DNA of 64,000 bases from Cordia subcordata. Taxonomy: Eukaryota > Streptophyta > Magnoliopsida > Boraginales > Cordiaceae. The first letter of the stretch is position 1; each line of letters opens with the position of its first letter. The stretch is from positions 2,678,501-2,742,500 of the forward strand of contig JAPTOF010000016.1 in the NCBI GenBank assembly GCA_028554755.1, written 5' to 3'. Position numbers and translations under genes: made by a program. Under the pieces are notes generated by a model that was given only the letters and a program-made list of their open reading frames with translations, had not been told where the DNA came from and did no database searches. This document shows, piece after piece, positions 26,401 to 37,936 of the stretch.

Positions 26401-29285
26401 GATATAATATTTGTATTTCATATAAGATCAACAGGGGAAGGCCCCAATAAATCTGAATGTAGTAAAACAAAAGGTCTAGTAGTTTGAGTTACAAAACTAG
26501 AAAAAGACAATCTATGGGGTTTTGATACAGAAAAGTCCTGATAGTTCACTATAGAATAGCCTAGCTGCTTATTTATGCTAGTTGAAATAACAACTGATAC
26601 ATGCTTATTGGGATGACCGAGCCTTAAGCACCATATCCTGTCCTCAATAGATGCAGAGTTTGTGTAGATGTAATGAGAGGCTGAAGACGACTCAGAAGAA
26701 TGAGACTGAAGCTGAAAAGGAATAGGGTATAGGCCTTTGTCACAGGGGCCCTTGAACAACACCTTGTGGGACTTGTTCTCCAGTAAAGTGGCATCCATAG
26801 AGGTAAACACAGCAGTGCAGTTATCATCTTGTGTCAATTGATGGACAGATAAAAGATTGGATGAAATAGAAGGTGCAAATAAGACATTAAACACACGGAG
26901 ATTGGCAGAGAGAGTAGGAAGAATACGAGAACCAGTGTTAAGAATAGGTAGAGTTACTTCATTACCCACTGCAACTGAACTTGTTCCCTTGTAAGGCTGA
27001 GTGTGATGCATTTGTTGCATGTTTGAAGTGACATGGCTTGTTGCTCCTGTATCCAGAAACCATGGACTAGCAGCTGCAGATGTAGTAGGCCAAGTGGTAA
27101 AGAGTTTAGGAGTAACAGTAGCAGAGTTATGAGATTCAGGTTTTGGTTAAGAGGCTTGTGCAATAAGTGCCGCTTGTTCAGGCTTGACACAGAAATAATT
27201 TTCAGTGTCAAGCCTGTGCCAACACGGCAGTGCATTGTGGTTTGACTTCCCACATATCTGACAAACAAGACCAACTGTCTGATTGTTAAGAGTATTAGGT
27301 TTCTGAGCTCTGTCTTGACCTCTTTAACCCTACCCCTTGAAGTGTTATTAAAAGCTCTGCCTCTACCACTGCCTCTTTATGCAGTAATATTAGTATACAG
27401 GGCAGTTTGAAGATCTTGGTTAGGTTAAGAGGCAGTAGATTCAGTTAAGGTAAGTTTAAAATTGAATGCAAGGTTAAGTTCTTCATTAATGAGTAGACTG
27501 ATGAGCTCAGAAACTGTAACAGGTTCTGGTCTGACTCTAATGGAGGTCCTGATGGTGTCATAAGCTGCAGGCAAACCTTGTAAGATATAGTAGACAATAT
27601 CTTCATCCTTGAGAGGTTCATTTGCTCCAACTAGGGCATCTGCAATAGCTTTGACTTCATCAGTGAAAGCTTGGATAGTCTTAGCACCTATAGTGATGTT
27701 TTGAAGTCTATGCCTAAGCTGATATACCAAAGACCTTCCGCTAGATTTAAATCTCCGCTCTATTGCAAGCCAAATCTCGGAGGAGGTGTTAAGTTGATAG
27801 ATGCAACTGAGAATGGAATTGGAGACAAAGGCATAAAAACAACTTTTCAGATATTGATCAATGTCTTGCCAATTTGTGTACTCAGAATTAGGAGAGATGG
27901 AGCCATCAGGTTGCCTTAACACAGGGGTAGGGCAGGGAACTTTTCTTGTAACACGATCAAACAATTTGCAGGCCTTGAGGAAGGATTGAAATTGAGTTTT
28001 CCAAAAGAGATGATTCTGAGTGTCAAGTTTGATGTTCACATATGCTCGAAAGTATTGCAGAAGTAGTTTAACAGCAGGTGAAAGAGATTGATCTGAAGGA
28101 AGAGCCATGAGTGTTCTGTCAGGGATAGGGTTTATAGCTCAAAAGTGAGATTTCAAGAGATTTGATGATTTTGTGATGCGATTGTGAAAATGAATCGATT
28201 GATAGGCTTGCACAAATGAAAAATAGTAGTAAACAAGAATTCAGGACTAGGTGAAAAGATCTGAGTATATTTTGATGATGATTTAGATGAAGAAAACCCT
28301 AAAAAAGCGAACAAATTGAAGAAACAACAATTGAATGAAACCCTGAAGAAAAAAGGAGTAGTGATCAGCTCGCAAATAGATAATCCAGCTTTTTGATGGA
28401 GTGAACACTTGTTTGATGAGCTCGGCAGCCATTAGAGCTCTGGATACCATGTTAGTTTGAGAGAAAAGTTACCACCTTCATTATTATAAAATGATTACAA
28501 GCCTGTTATATATAGGCTTCAGGTACAACTAGGCAGTTAGTTATAACTCGTCTGCTAGCTAGTGCTGAGCTGTCATGAGAGGATCACTAACTAATTATCT
28601 ATAACTAACTATCCTGACGTTACTTCTAAGCAACAATATTACAAATATAACCCTGTACTCTAACAGACAGCAATGAAATAGACATCACATAATTACAATA
28701 ACAACGAACAAAACTCAATTACAATCTTGATGAACTTTATTTCATTTACGAAGCAAACCCTACCTATTAAATTCGGATTCTAATTAAACAACATGTGTAA
28801 TTAGTCCTCTTAAACAAAAGTGCCACAATAAAACTCAGATATCTCAACAGCTAACGAGCAGATCAAATCTAACAGGCATAGGAATTCAAGGCACACTACT
28901 CATATCATACACTAATATCCCATTTTTCTGAATATTAACAGGCAAAAAGGTAACAAAAACCAAACCTTTCTTTATTGCGTACACGCAAATATATACACAC
29001 ACATGACCATACACAGACAAATGTGGTTAGGAGGAAAAGTGGTGGTGTCTTACAGCTGGGGTGCTGGAAAAACTGGGCGGAGAGGGCCTCGAAACTCCGG
29101 CGAATGGGCTCGACAAGGTCCGGGGGCACGGGGAGGCCAACCAAGAGGTACTTGTATATCATGGCTTGACGTTCCAGCTCCTGCCACTGTATTGCCGTGA
29201 ATGGCGGCGGCGTGTACACATACCCACCCCCCTCCTCCACCCCCACCCCCACCCCCATCGCCACCGATGCACCCGTCCCACTCAT
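18888..29285 (-). CDS. GRF: Growth-regulating factor, copy 2 (with copia in intron 1)
   Basis: Paralogue of the GRF at 7509-11509 in inverted orientation. Minus-strand exons: 29285-29054, 22075-21697, 19495-19040 and 18924-18888, giving about 367 residues with no internal stop. QLQ ([20 protein letters not shown]) and WRC (C-x9-C-x10-C-x2-H) are intact, as are [14 protein letters not shown] and TQLSISI. The 5' GC-rich glycine/valine tract is two residues longer than in copy 1. Intron 1 is about 7.0 kb against 0.6 kb in copy 1, because a copia retrotransposon sits in it in the sense orientation. In exon 3 only the downstream acceptor (exon from 19495) keeps frame. A one-base deletion puts the upstream site, intact in copy 1, out of frame here. 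The last exon reads [11 protein letters not shown]. The coding sequence looks functional; whether the long intron is spliced efficiently cannot be told from sequence. Confidence 0.9.
20161..20300 (+). mobile_element. SINE-like relic in GRF copy 2 intron 2
   Basis: GTGGCTCAATGGTAGTGC (about 20172-20189) matches a tRNA-type A box, and GTCTCGACTTAGAGTC (about 20209-20224) is a possible degraded B box. It corresponds to the relic at about 10090-10250 in the other arm. Confidence 0.4.
20326..20757. repeat. Tandem direct repeat, 219-bp period, two copies
   Basis: AAAAAGTTCTTCACCACTAA followed by AGCATTTATCTTGCGGCC, a GT run, a GA run and AGCAAGTGTGTGCGTAGGAG starts at 20326 and again at 20545. The copies are nearly identical, so the duplication is recent. 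It lies in GRF copy 2 intron 2 and is absent from copy 1. Confidence 0.9.
21912..21932 (-). promoter_or_regulatory. miR396 target site in GRF copy 2
   Basis: The minus strand carries the same 21-nt site as copy 1 (CGTTCAAGAAAGCCTGTGG plus two A's) at the end of the WRC domain, so both paralogues should be under miR396 control. Confidence 0.88.
22353..22570 (-). repeat. 3' LTR of the copia element
   Basis: 218 bp, matching 28450-28665 with about 16 substitutions and one 2-bp indel by hand alignment (about 7 percent). On the plus strand it ends GTACTCTAACA. Its outer end has TG changed to CG. Confidence 0.9.
22571..22581 (-). other. Polypurine tract of the copia element
   Basis: The minus strand reads CTTGAGGGGGA directly before the 3' LTR, the expected plus-strand priming site. 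Confidence 0.75.
23684..23774. repeat. 31-bp tandem triplication in the RT region
   Basis: CTTCTGTGATCTACAAACAT followed by ATCCAGGCAGG starts at 23684, 23715 and 23746 (period 31). Not being a multiple of three, it breaks the RT frame. Confidence 0.9.
24694..25970. mobile_element. PIF/Harbinger-type non-autonomous element nested in copia
   Basis: The insert is 1277 bp. It starts GGTGGTGATTGGTA and ends with the exact inverse TACCAATCACCACC. It is flanked on both sides by TAA (24691-24693 and 25971-25973), the 3-bp target duplication of PIF/Harbinger elements. Removing insert and one TAA rejoins the integrase reading YNSL to RMFGCLCYP. Subterminal regions are rich in GGAATGG/CCATTCC motifs in both orientations. 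The interior has ATA/ACA and TA repeats and no transposase frame. Confidence 0.88.
27425..28108 (-). pseudogene. copia gag polyprotein fragment
   Basis: 227 residues of the UBN2-like copia gag domain, with landmarks [48 protein letters not shown] and [17 protein letters not shown]. It starts with the first ATG about 330 bp inside the 5' LTR and ends at a stop before the zinc knuckle, which lies in another frame. Confidence 0.85.
28437..28449 (-). other. tRNA primer-binding site of the copia element
   Basis: The minus strand reads TGGTATCCAGAGC immediately after the 5' LTR. It is close to the common plant copia site TGGTATCAGAGC, complementary to initiator methionine tRNA, with one extra C. 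Confidence 0.8.
28450..28665 (-). repeat. 5' LTR of the copia element
   Basis: 216 bp with canonical TG and CA ends. On the minus strand it begins TGTTAGAGTACAGGG and ends CTCTCAAACTAACA. Confidence 0.9.
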
Positions 29286-29649
29286 CTCTCCCTCCCCCCT
29301 CCCCCCTCTCACTCCCAAAAAAAAATGCTAAAAAGAAAGGAAAAAAAAAAAAAAAAACTCACCCTTTTGCTCCTTTTGTTACTTTGAAGAATATATAGAG
29401 CTGCACCCACAAATGTAACACAAAAAATCAGTTAATAACAATATGTCTCTCTCTGTGTGTATATATACATACATTCACATATTAAAGTGTACAAGAATTT
29501 ATATGGGCTCTGTGTGTGTGTGTTTTTGTATATTAGTAGTGTGTGAGCGTGTGTATAGTATAGATTTCTTTGCTTTACCTAAAAGGGGGACAGATCTAGG
29601 GTTTGGACAGACATGGATGGTAGAGAGAACCAAGCAGAGAGCAGAAGCA

Positions 29650-31621
29650 AAGTAGTGTCCGAGAGTTTTTCTTTTTTTTCTTTTTTTTTTCTTTTTCAAT
29701 TGATAGAGTTTTTTTTTTTTTTTGGGTCGATAGAGTGAGACTGCTATGTTTAAAGTACTCACATACTTGGGTGGCGGTGAGTGGTGTTTTTGGTTCGTGT
29801 TAATGTGTGTTAATGCACTAACGATGTCTTGGTTTATGTAGGTTGTCAATTTTATCGTAACATTATTATTTCCATTATTTTCGAGAAACTACACCAATTT
29901 AGGTACGAATTTTTTTTGGCCTTGAATTTCATTGCTCAAACGCGTCTTAATTATGCCGGGAGAATTTTCAAGAATATGGGTGCCAAAAAATAGAGCCAGT
30001 CTAAATTAGTAAGCCAATCCACACACTATGTTTAGATTGTTTAGAGAAAGTAAATTAAGGAAAATGGATTGAGGAAAAAAAAAATGAGTTTTCCTATTTT
30101 TTTTGTCTAAAAAAGTCAAAATTTATAAATATTGTAGTAGGAGGTTCAAAGTACAATCAAATTATCCCACTCCATGGTGAGTTTTCTAATTGAAACGCAA
30201 GAAGAAAAAAGGAAAAAAGAAAATCAATTCTCGGTTTAGATTGAAAAACAAAGTGCGGATGAAAATATACTAGAAAAATATCTTCTCGTTTTAAATAATT
30301 TGGTAAATTTATTGATTCGTTAAACGCATTAATCCTGTAACAAAATAGGAGCATTTTTTATTTTCATCAAGATCAATATATATATGTGTGTGTATATATA
30401 TATTATACTTTTTTTAACATTGTGAGATACATAGCATAGTTATTTTACTTTTTATTATTTTACTTTCTATTATTTCTTATCTTTATAAATATACATTATT
30501 AACTTTAATTAAAATATTAAATGGTCAATTAATTAATGCTTAGGATTAAATTCATTTGTGAAATTTAAAAAATATATATCTTATCTGCTATGTATATATA
30601 TTATCAGAATTAGAAATTTAATTTTTAATAAATTAATTCTTAAAATAATATTCATTTGTGAGTTTCAAAAGAGTAGATCCGAGTAAGTTTAACATTTACT
30701 ATTAAAAAATACTTTTTGAAAAATATGAGAGTGTCATATTAACGCTTATATGGCGATGGATATTTTATTTATTAGCTTATTTAATTATTTATTATTTATT
30801 ATTTATATTTTTGTAAATATAATTAAATTATGAGTTTTAATTAAAAATAGAATAATCAACCAATTAATGCTTTAAAATAATTCATTTGTGTATTTCAAAA
30901 GGTTCACTTATTATCTATTATGGATATATTTTCTTAGTTTTAATTGGAAAATTTAATTGTCAATTAATTAATTTTTAAAAATAATATTAATTTTTGAATT
31001 TCAAAAGGTTCGTTTCTTATTTATATACACATATACACACACACACATACATACATATATTGGTTTTAGTTTAGAAATTTAATTACTAATTAATTATTGT
31101 TTAAAAAACTTAAAGTATTTTTCGTTTATGAATTTTAAATATTAAAGCTAAGTAAGTTTAACATTTATTACTTAAAAATATCTATGCAGAGCACGGAATA
31201 TTCATAACTAAATTCTTCATATGCTATTAAAAATAAATAAATTCAACCTAATTTAATATTTTTTATCAAAAAATAAATTCATACAAACCACGCATAAAAG
31301 TGCATTAATTTATACAAACGAGGAGAATTTTCTCGTCCCTCCCCTTCTTTTACTTTTTCTTTTGTTAATTTTAGCGGCATTTCATTTTTGGATAATTTTC
31401 ATGTGTTTACTAGAACTTTACTTTTACAAAAAGTTGACCGAGATGCTACTACTTCTATCAAATAAGTAAAGCATCATAACTTACTCATACACACCAAAGC
31501 GCTTTTAAGACCTTTTTCCTTAACTATGCCAAACACATCATCACTTATAAGTGCTTTTTAAGCTAAGCAAAATCCTGCTGTGGAGATGAAATAAAGGAAG
31601 TGCCTAATGATGGGTAGTTCG

Positions 31622-31665
<44 letters not shown>

Positions 31666-32016
31666 ATATATTTATGTGTGTGTGTTTAAATAGGACATAA
31701 ACTTCATAAAGAACGATAATTTTATCAATTTTCTAGACACGTGACAAGGGCCAAACAAAATAGAACCATAATTCAAAACTCTTAGATAACATAGATGTAA
31801 TAGTAAATTATAATGACAGTAGTAGTAATAAACCAAACAACTATAAATAAAATGCAATCTCACAGAGAATCGATATGTGACGGAGGGTTAAGAGCAACTA
31901 ACCACAATGACTTGCAATTCACGCTAAATTTATAAATTTTGTGGCGTAGTGCACGTTATCTATTGCCTATATGGTAGTTGTGATAAAATAAAATAAATTT
32001 ATAAAAAAAAATCAAT
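29650..32016. other. Expanded AT-rich 5' flank of GRF copy 2
   Basis: Corresponds in position to about 6074-7150 of the left arm but is more than twice as long, with little remaining similarity apart from CTTATAAG/TTAAGCTAAG pieces near 31500-31580. No gene is supportable. A TA microsatellite lies at about 31627-31657. Confidence 0.5.
30470..31190. repeat. Degenerate AT-rich repeat array
   Basis: A module of the form ATTAATG-TTAAAATAAT, ATTCATTTGTG, ATTTCAAAAGGTTC, then TTATCTATTATG-ATATAT recurs about four to five times with heavy divergence (for example near 30540, 30640, 30870, 30990 and 31110). It helps explain the expansion of this flank. Confidence 0.55.
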
Positions 32017-32222
32017 TTTGTTAGTGTTGGGGTTAGAGGGAGCAATTGGGGGTTGCCTAGGGAGAAGGGGACACCAAGGTGTGGGGGTGGGGTAGGGTTA
32101 TGGGGTGTGGAACAATTTAAGGATTGAAAGATTTGAGTGTACCCATTCATGTCTGGTTTTTGGTCCAATGATGTTTCACAGCTCATCTGTTGTGTGTCAT
32201 GTGACCCCTCCATCATCTTGGC
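32017..32222 (-). promoter_or_regulatory. Conserved non-coding block upstream of GRF copy 2
   Basis: Inverted counterpart of 5872-6073, here about 2.7 kb upstream of the GRF start. Long stretches are identical, including the AGCTGTGAAACATCATTGG string and its flanks, although the surrounding DNA has diverged or expanded. Confidence 0.6.
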
Positions 32223-33783
32223 TATCAAGATTCTTTCATTCTTTCTACTGTTTCTTTTTGGGTCATGGCGTTATGGGCTTGAGAATCCAAAGTTAATCAC
32301 CATCCAGATGCAATAGCCAAGTACCATGTAGGATAAAATGTAATGTGTTGTATAATAAGAATTATCTCTTGAATCCGTACAAACTCTTTCTAGAGTCTTG
32401 TACCGCTTGATTGGTTTTAAGCATGTATGTTTGTGCATTTCACGAGGATATTTAAAGTAATTATGATGGCCTATATATAATCCAGTGATTTATGTATGGG
32501 TATTTTTCTAATAATTTGGTTCAACCACATTTGACTAGTACATTTGAAATTCAAGTAATTATTATTTATGTTTATAAAACTATTTTCACTTGTGGACCTA
32601 GAATTAGAAGCTGGTGGCATTGATAGAATAGTTTACAAAGCCACTTAATGTACTCACGATAATGAAGCTAGAATTGTCATCAAGGGGTCAAAACAAAATT
32701 AAAAATATAAATATCGAAAAAATAAATTTTATTAATTTATAGTAAAGTTACAACACATATGTATTGTTTCTTACAGATATTGGATTTTCGTTTTGTCTTG
32801 TCAAATATTACGAGTCCAGAATTAACATTTGAATTCGAAGAAAAATTGCATGATAATTGTCTGGGTAATAATTTTACCCGAAATTAAAAAGGATAATTGT
32901 CGTAAAAGATATTTTTGACTTCACATAGCATACATTTTTGACACCGCTTTTTTTGAACAATCTCAACATCATAATTGTAAGGCTATAAAACACTTTTTAT
33001 CATTTACAAGTATATCTATATAACACTTGGCGGAAAGGAAAATACCTTTTGAAACAAGTGGCTTTCGTTTGGATCATAATTTATGACTATTCTTTATGTC
33101 TCGTAAATCAAATTAAAATGTCAATGATGTGTATCTCACTGCTCAACCGATTAATATTTGCCAAACGCTACATAGTGTTCGTATTGCACTTTTTAAGGGT
33201 CAGTTTGGACTTTTTGTATATAGCTTAACTTAAAAAAAAAAATTGGAACTTTAAAAATTTTTAATTCAACTTTTTTAATAAGTTAGAGATTAGGGTTAGT
33301 TTAAGTAATTGAAACGATCTTTTCCAAGAATGAGGTCCTAGATTCAAATTTTATAGAGGCCAAGGGTTGGATTAAGGATAGAGGAAATAGTTAAAAGAAT
33401 TTTTTTCATAAGTCAGAAATTTAGTGTTTAAAAGAAGTATTTTTTTTTTCAAGAAGTTGAAGCCAAAACCCTTTAAAAAAACATAATCGATCCCTAATCT
33501 TTGACATGTATGAATAAAGTGAGTATTTAAGTAACTCTTTATTTAAATAATCCTTTCTTTTCATTTTCCTATCTAGATAAAGTGTTGCAAAATCACTTCC
33601 TTTCCTTTCCTTTCCTTTCTCTTACCTATTGTCCATTTGTCCACTCAAACAAAAAGACCTTTTTTTTAATTCTTTTTTATTATTATCTTTTATCTACCTT
33701 ACTTTCTTTCATTTCCCCTGTGCAATCCAAACATATTTGGCATTTTTTTCGGTCGAACAGACATATTGAAAAAGAGACCTGCA

Positions 33784-33837
33784 GTGCAAGATTTTCGAAT
33801 AAATATGGTTGTGCAAGATTTTCGAATAAATATGGTT
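33784..33837. repeat. Perfect 27-bp tandem duplication
   Basis: GTGCAAGATTTTCGAATAAA plus TATGGTT occurs at 33784-33810 and 33811-33837 without a difference. Confidence 0.9.
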
Positions 33838-33960
33838 ATATTTGGTTTGCCTGTTTTCTATTTTTTAAATTTTAATTTATTATTTCTATTTTTTGAAAAT
33901 AAATTTTTAAAATTCAAAGAATGTGTTTGGGTAACAAAAGTGTTCTTCTTTTTTATGTTA

Positions 33961-34233
33961 ATTTACAAATTTGCCACATTATTTTTTAAAATTTTTATAT
34001 ATATTTATGAAATTACTACTTGATTTTCTAAAACTTTTAGAGTTATTTACAAAATTGTCACCTTATTTTTTAAATCTTTTAGAGTTATTTACAAAATTAT
34101 CACTTTTCTAAAATTTTTAGAGATATTTACAAAATCGTCACCTTTTTTTCAAGAGCTTTGGAGTTATTTACAAAATTGCCATTTTATTTTCTAAATCTTT
34201 TAGAGTTATTTACAAAATTGCAACCTTATTTTC
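33961..34233. repeat. Minisatellite, about 41-bp unit, five to six copies
   Basis: TTTTAGAGTTATTTACAAAA followed by TTGYCACCTTATTTT recurs at spacings of 39-43 bp (anchors near 34042, 34084, 34122, 34162 and 34205, with a diverged copy near 33961). Confidence 0.8.
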
Positions 34234-35935
34234 AGAGCAAACACTTTTTTAAATGGTTTCTGATTTCCTAGAAAACTATTTTTTGTATTCTAAAAATGAA
34301 AACGAAAATAGTTAATCAAATGAGTTTTCTATCCTAACTTTCATTTTGCATAAAAATGAAAACAGAAAACACGCAAATCAAATGCATCCTAAGATTTCTA
34401 GGAGCTTATACTGTGCACCCACAGTAACAGCATGCACCTGCGGGCTATATATTTTACACGCAATATAAGTGGTTTTTTTTTTTTGCTTGCAATTCTCTCC
34501 TCTTTCTTCTCTATTGTAACATCTCTAATTCAAACCAAGATCTCACAAACCCTAACTATACTTGTTCAATTCAATTTTTTCAATAACTAAACAAATATTA
34601 TAACTCAAATTTGTAGATTAAATCTAATAAAATGATGGAAACAACAACATGAAAATAATTTGAAAACATCAAATCGGAAGCAATAACATCCAAAGGATTT
34701 AAAAATATCAAATCCGAAACAACAACACGCTAAGAAATCGAAACAAAACTAGAACTGAATTTATGTATATGTTTATGTGTTTTTACCGATACGTTAAATG
34801 CAAATTCAGCCAATTTCAATTATAAGCAAATATTTTGATGAATAATATGCTACTGAATAAACAATAATAGTTTACAGAAATAAACTCTTATAAAACACTG
34901 AACAAACAATAGTAGACTATTGAATAAATACCAATCATTCAAATATATATATATATATATGTGTGTGTATGTGTGTATGTATACAACCATTAGAACCAAT
35001 TGTTGCGAAGATGCAACGCATTAATCAATTGCATTCACCACCATTTCTCGATATCAATCCAATCAATTGTTAATAATATCGAACCATCAACCTATTAGCA
35101 ATATAAAAAAATATAATATTAACACAAATCAACTGTCAAAATTGAGAAAGAGAGAAAATAGAAAAAAAAGAAAGAGAGAAGAAAAGAGACGCACAAAGAG
35201 AGAGACAAGAGAGACGTATAGAAAGAGTGATAGGAGAGATGTATAAAGAGAGACAAGAAAGATGTAAAGAGAGAATACAGAGACTGAAGTTTAAAGAGAT
35301 AAGTGACTCTTCATTTTTTTTATTTAATATGTATATATATATAAGCATGTGTGTTAACATACCTAAATGACCACATAAATTAAGGTACACTTTATTAAAG
35401 GTACATCTTATAATTTGTCCAAATTTCTATTCGGAAACTGGGCTGCCATAAAAAGCTTCGCGAACTTTTGGGCTTCTACTGCAGAAAGAGTAACGAATCA
35501 CTTGAGACCAAACTTTTCATATATGGAGGCCCAAGGTTTAGCCCGTGAAATTGAATAAGCACTTAAATTATGATACTTTTCGTGCGTATGAAACTTGAAA
35601 GGCCTGTGGGGGATTTGGCCCGTGGACTCTTTGGCATTTTGTACCGCACTTGTACGATATACGAAAAATAAGTATTTTTTTATGTTGTATATTTCGTAAA
35701 ATTTAATTTTTGGCTAATTTTTAACACGAATCATAATTTTTTATATTTTTTGTAAAATTAAATAATTTGACAAAGAAATTCATGAATAAAGTGTATGGAT
35801 ACATTTCATCATTTAATGATCATATTTAGATAAGTAGATTAGGAAATAATTTTACATTAATGGGAGAATTGGATTCAAAGTCCTTTTTGAGGGGAAAAAT
35901 AAATAAAGTCATAGAATGGACATGTCATCAAATTA

Positions 35936-35966
<31 letters not shown>

Positions 35967-36403
35967 TAGATAGATTAATGACAAGTATTGTTTAATAATA
36001 TAACATCTCTATCTACTACGTGTCGAAATGGAGAAAGTGTTACAAGTCGAGAGTAAAGTTAGACAATTTAGCAAATGGTCCCAAAAGATAAACAAGAGAA
36101 ATCTAAAGAATGCAACTTTTGGAGATGACAACTCTTTTATTAACTTTACAAGCAATTGATAGTTTCTATTAAAATAAAGTGTAATAAGTAAACAAAGATG
36201 GAGCGAAAGAGAAACAAAAACTATAAATAGTAGTTGCGAATTGTTTTCTCCTCTTGAAAAAATGGAACGATAAAACACAAATTGTCGTTCGAAATACAAA
36301 AGAAAAATAATGAACTATTTGACAAATGTCGAGGCATTATTTACTTTCTTGTATTTTGAGAACGGAAAATTTCCAAGTTCTCTTAGAATAAATAGTCAAA
36401 GGA

Positions 36404-36447
<44 letters not shown>

Positions 36448-37936
36448 GAACAGAAAAATTGGAGAAATGGCCTTCGAAGGACCATATTTGATTTTGTGGA
36501 GGGAAAAGAAATAATAGAATGGAAAGAAAACAGTAAAAAATGATGTTTTATGGGCATTTATACTTTCTCATGTTAACTGTAATTGATTTTTCTAGAAAGA
36601 AGCAACCAATAGTATAAAAAAATGTACCTGCAAGGCATTATTTACTTTATCATATTTGAGAATATAAATGTAAAAACAAAAAGAATATTAAAAGGTCTAT
36701 AGATAACCATCGCTTTCGAAAACAACCTAAGAGCTTGCGGTTTTGAGTCTCATTATTGTGTTTTCATTATATCCACAATTAATTATTGATACATTTTAAA
36801 ATATTTAAATCAATTATTAGTGTTTCAAATTATTTATATTTGTCATTATTTTACACAAAACTTATCTAAATTAATCCCAAATAAGTAAAGCAATAAGAAC
36901 TAACTTAAATAAATTTGTAAAATATTAACAAAACTGATATACTTCAAGATTGATTACGTGTTCAAGGTCTTTTGTTCTTCTTGGCCTTTGTTGTTTTGGC
37001 AAAAATCTTTTTGGTTTGATCCTACAGGTTGGGATTCTGTAAATATTCTAAAAATGGAAAGTTTGATACAATTGGGATTTTTTTGAAAATTAGATATAGT
37101 TACTAATTCATGGTTTGACATGTATGGAATGAATTTTTTTTTTAAATAATGAAGATTAATTTGAATATTTTGAAAAAATACTAGAAATTAATCTAAATAT
37201 TTTAAAATAATTGAGACTATTTTTTTTTTAAATGTCAACATTGAGTACCTTAATGTTCCTAACCATACATTTGACATCAAAAATTTTTATCATTTTTGTC
37301 TCAAAATAAAAAGAAAAACGATCATCATGATATAAACATTTAAATCATACAAAGTATAAAATAAAAAAAATTATTTAACACTTTCGGTATCGCACAAATT
37401 ATAATATTAGAGGTCTGTTTGAATTAAATTTTTCATAGAAAATTATTTTTTTGAAAAATTAAATTTTTAAAAAATAAAAATTTTTAAATATTTTAATTTT
37501 AACTTTTTTTTTTCAAAAGTCAGAGTTTTTGAGAAAACATTTATTTTTTTCAGATTTAGTTATGAATAAGTTTTTTCTTTTTTCTTTTTTGGGTTAAAAA
37601 AACACCATCCTGTGTTATCCCACGTGTGCTGTTATTTTCATGGGATGCAAAGTGAAGTGTCTGACAGCTTTTCTTGACAAACTTCCCCCTGAATTTAAAG
37701 TTGAAAATTTTTGATAAATTATATCATAGTACTTGGTACTTTTGTCCTCCCCTGCCCGCTGCCCGCGTGTAATTCTTTTCCCAATATATTCTCTCCTGGG
37801 CAGCCTCCTCCGCTGCCCGCTCTCCTTGCTTACTCGTTCTTTCCCATGAACAACGAGGAAAAAATAAAATAAAAGAAGCCATTTTCTTTGTAATTTTTGG
37901 CTCTCTCTTCTCTCTGCATTTCTCTACAGAGCAGCC

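Larger units (their letters stand above)
22582..27420 (-). pseudogene. Broken copia pol (protease, integrase, RT, RNase H)
   Basis: Pieces in order on the minus strand: zinc knuckle [14 protein letters not shown] and protease [11 protein letters not shown] (about 27274-26954). GAG-pre-integrase with [12 protein letters not shown] and integrase with HSDLLGP (27020-26418), then [14 protein letters not shown] (26421-26053). The frame is interrupted by a nested element after YNSL and resumes with [12 protein letters not shown] (24793-24335). Reverse transcriptase follows with [14 protein letters not shown] and YVDDIIIT (24372-23375), and RNase H with [12 protein letters not shown] and EAEY (23179-22808). 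The usual QLD catalytic aspartate of RT reads QLN here. A 31-bp triplication and several stops confirm it is dead. Confidence 0.88.
22353..28665 (-). mobile_element. Degenerate Ty1/copia LTR retrotransposon in GRF intron 1
   Basis: A near full-length element of about 5.0 kb, or 6.3 kb with a nested insertion at 24694-25970. It is flanked by two LTRs, with a primer-binding site and a polypurine tract at the correct places. The order gag, zinc knuckle, protease, integrase, reverse transcriptase, RNase H is the Ty1/copia order. Multiple stops and frameshifts make it non-autonomous. Flanking pentamers (TCATG at 22348-22352 and GACAG at 28666-28670) do not match, so no target duplication survives. 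Confidence 0.93.
18490..32222 (-). repeat. Right arm of the inverted duplication carrying the second GRF gene
   Basis: Reverse complement of the left arm (about 5872-11940), with a copia element inserted at 22353-28665, a local 219-bp tandem duplication in intron 2 and an expanded AT-rich 5' flank (about 29.8-32.0 kb). Exons 2, 3 and 4 have exactly the same length as in copy 1. Confidence 0.8.
32223..37590. other. Gene-poor AT-rich spacer
   Basis: No gene is supportable in over 5 kb. It contains small tandem repeats (listed separately), a purine-rich AGAGAGA tract (35140-35290), and TA runs at about 34945-34960 and 36408-36446. Short open frames here are low-complexity. Confidence 0.55.

Noticed and set aside
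22348..28670. Target-site duplication for the copia element
   Set aside because: The five bases on each side (TCATG and GACAG) differ, so no duplication can be claimed; divergence or rearrangement may have erased it.
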